Below are positions 63,879-64,000 of a stretch of 64,000 bases of DNA, piece by piece. The notes beneath the pieces are model-generated. The model was not told the origin of the DNA and ran no database searches. It was given only the letters and a program-made list of their open reading frames with translations. The first letter of the stretch is position 1; each line of letters begins with the position of its first letter. The DNA is from Glaciecola siphonariae (GTDB lineage: Bacteria > Pseudomonadota > Gammaproteobacteria > Enterobacterales > Alteromonadaceae): assembly GCF_042652645.1 (NCBI RefSeq), contig NZ_JBHSGU010000002.1:2046001-2110000 (forward strand). The letters are read 5' to 3'. The position numbers and the translations under genes were made by a program.

Positions 63879-64000
63879 GTGCAGTTTTTAAAATCTTACT
63901 TTTTGCTCATTGTGCTGCTTGCGCTCATTGGTTTTTTTGCGCTTCAAACCGATAATTTCTTTTCGTTTATTACTTTATCAACAATTTTGAGCCAGTTGCC
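63879..64000 (+). CDS. Sugar ABC permease (RbsC-like), 5' part
   Basis: The start of an inner-membrane permease: GTG at 63879 with GGAG upstream, then a first helix (LLIVLLALIGFFAL). The gene runs off the right edge. Confidence 0.75.
   Translation, partial: MQFLKSYFLLIVLLALIGFFALQTDNFFSFITLSTILSQL

Overview
The window is a stretch of chromosome from a marine gammaproteobacterium, most likely of the Alteromonadales (Alteromonas/Glaciecola-like). The basis is the gene set and gene order: a TonB receptor next to a TPR-sulfotransferase, fadBA, ilvIH, maoP, typA divergent from glnA and followed by ntrBC, a PanP-type aspartate decarboxylase, and amylosucrase. No rRNA, phage or CRISPR is visible. 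There is one tRNA (Gly, GCC).

Layout. 1-3.3 kb: end of a TonB-dependent receptor, then a TPR-sulfotransferase. 3.3-10.4 kb: pepQ, slt, and divergent fadBA. 10.5-13.2 kb: a cold-shock gene and ilvIH. 13.5-18.1 kb: a three-gene ABC/FtsX-permease/AttH-lipoprotein operon, then maoP and a hotdog-fold gene. 19.3-28.6 kb: a carbon and nitrogen storage-polymer block with fructokinase, MFS sugar permease, amylosucrase, a YfcC-type carrier, a secreted cyanophycinase and a LacI-type regulator. 28.8-34.9 kb: tRNA-Gly, a REC-REC-GGDEF protein, orn, rsgA, psd, a DMT permease and a glycerophosphodiesterase.

34.9-38.9 kb is the accessory part. It is a mosaic of three copies of a roughly 270-bp miniature element (MITE) with 18-bp terminal inverted repeats. 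Between them lie an intact vapBC-type toxin-antitoxin pair, a 5'-truncated Rhs gene carrying a PD-(D/E)xK-like C-terminal toxin, its DUF4304-like putative immunity gene, and a leftover fragment of a second vapC.

38.9-64 kb returns to core genes. A MerC-family gene sits behind two Zur-box-like sites. It is followed by a YibQ-type deacetylase, a MalY/PatB lyase, an SDR, typA, and the nitrogen block glnA-(DUF4124)-ntrB-ntrC with a recognisable sigma-54 promoter and NtrC-like sites. Next come a two-component system, panP, a degenerate EAL protein, a yadGH-type ABC exporter coupled to a TrmB-like methyltransferase, a DnaQ-fold exonuclease, an orphan gene followed by tandem repeats, DoxX, a CNNM/CBS protein, and the start of a ribose-type sugar ABC operon that runs off the right edge.

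The most interesting signals are the MITE-framed Rhs toxin/immunity cassette with its duplicated vapC tail; two genes whose last codons have been copied serially into the downstream DNA; two genes that seem to lack any standard start codon (ATT candidates); the cyanophycinase-carrier pair; and the palindromic operator candidate in the sucrose locus.
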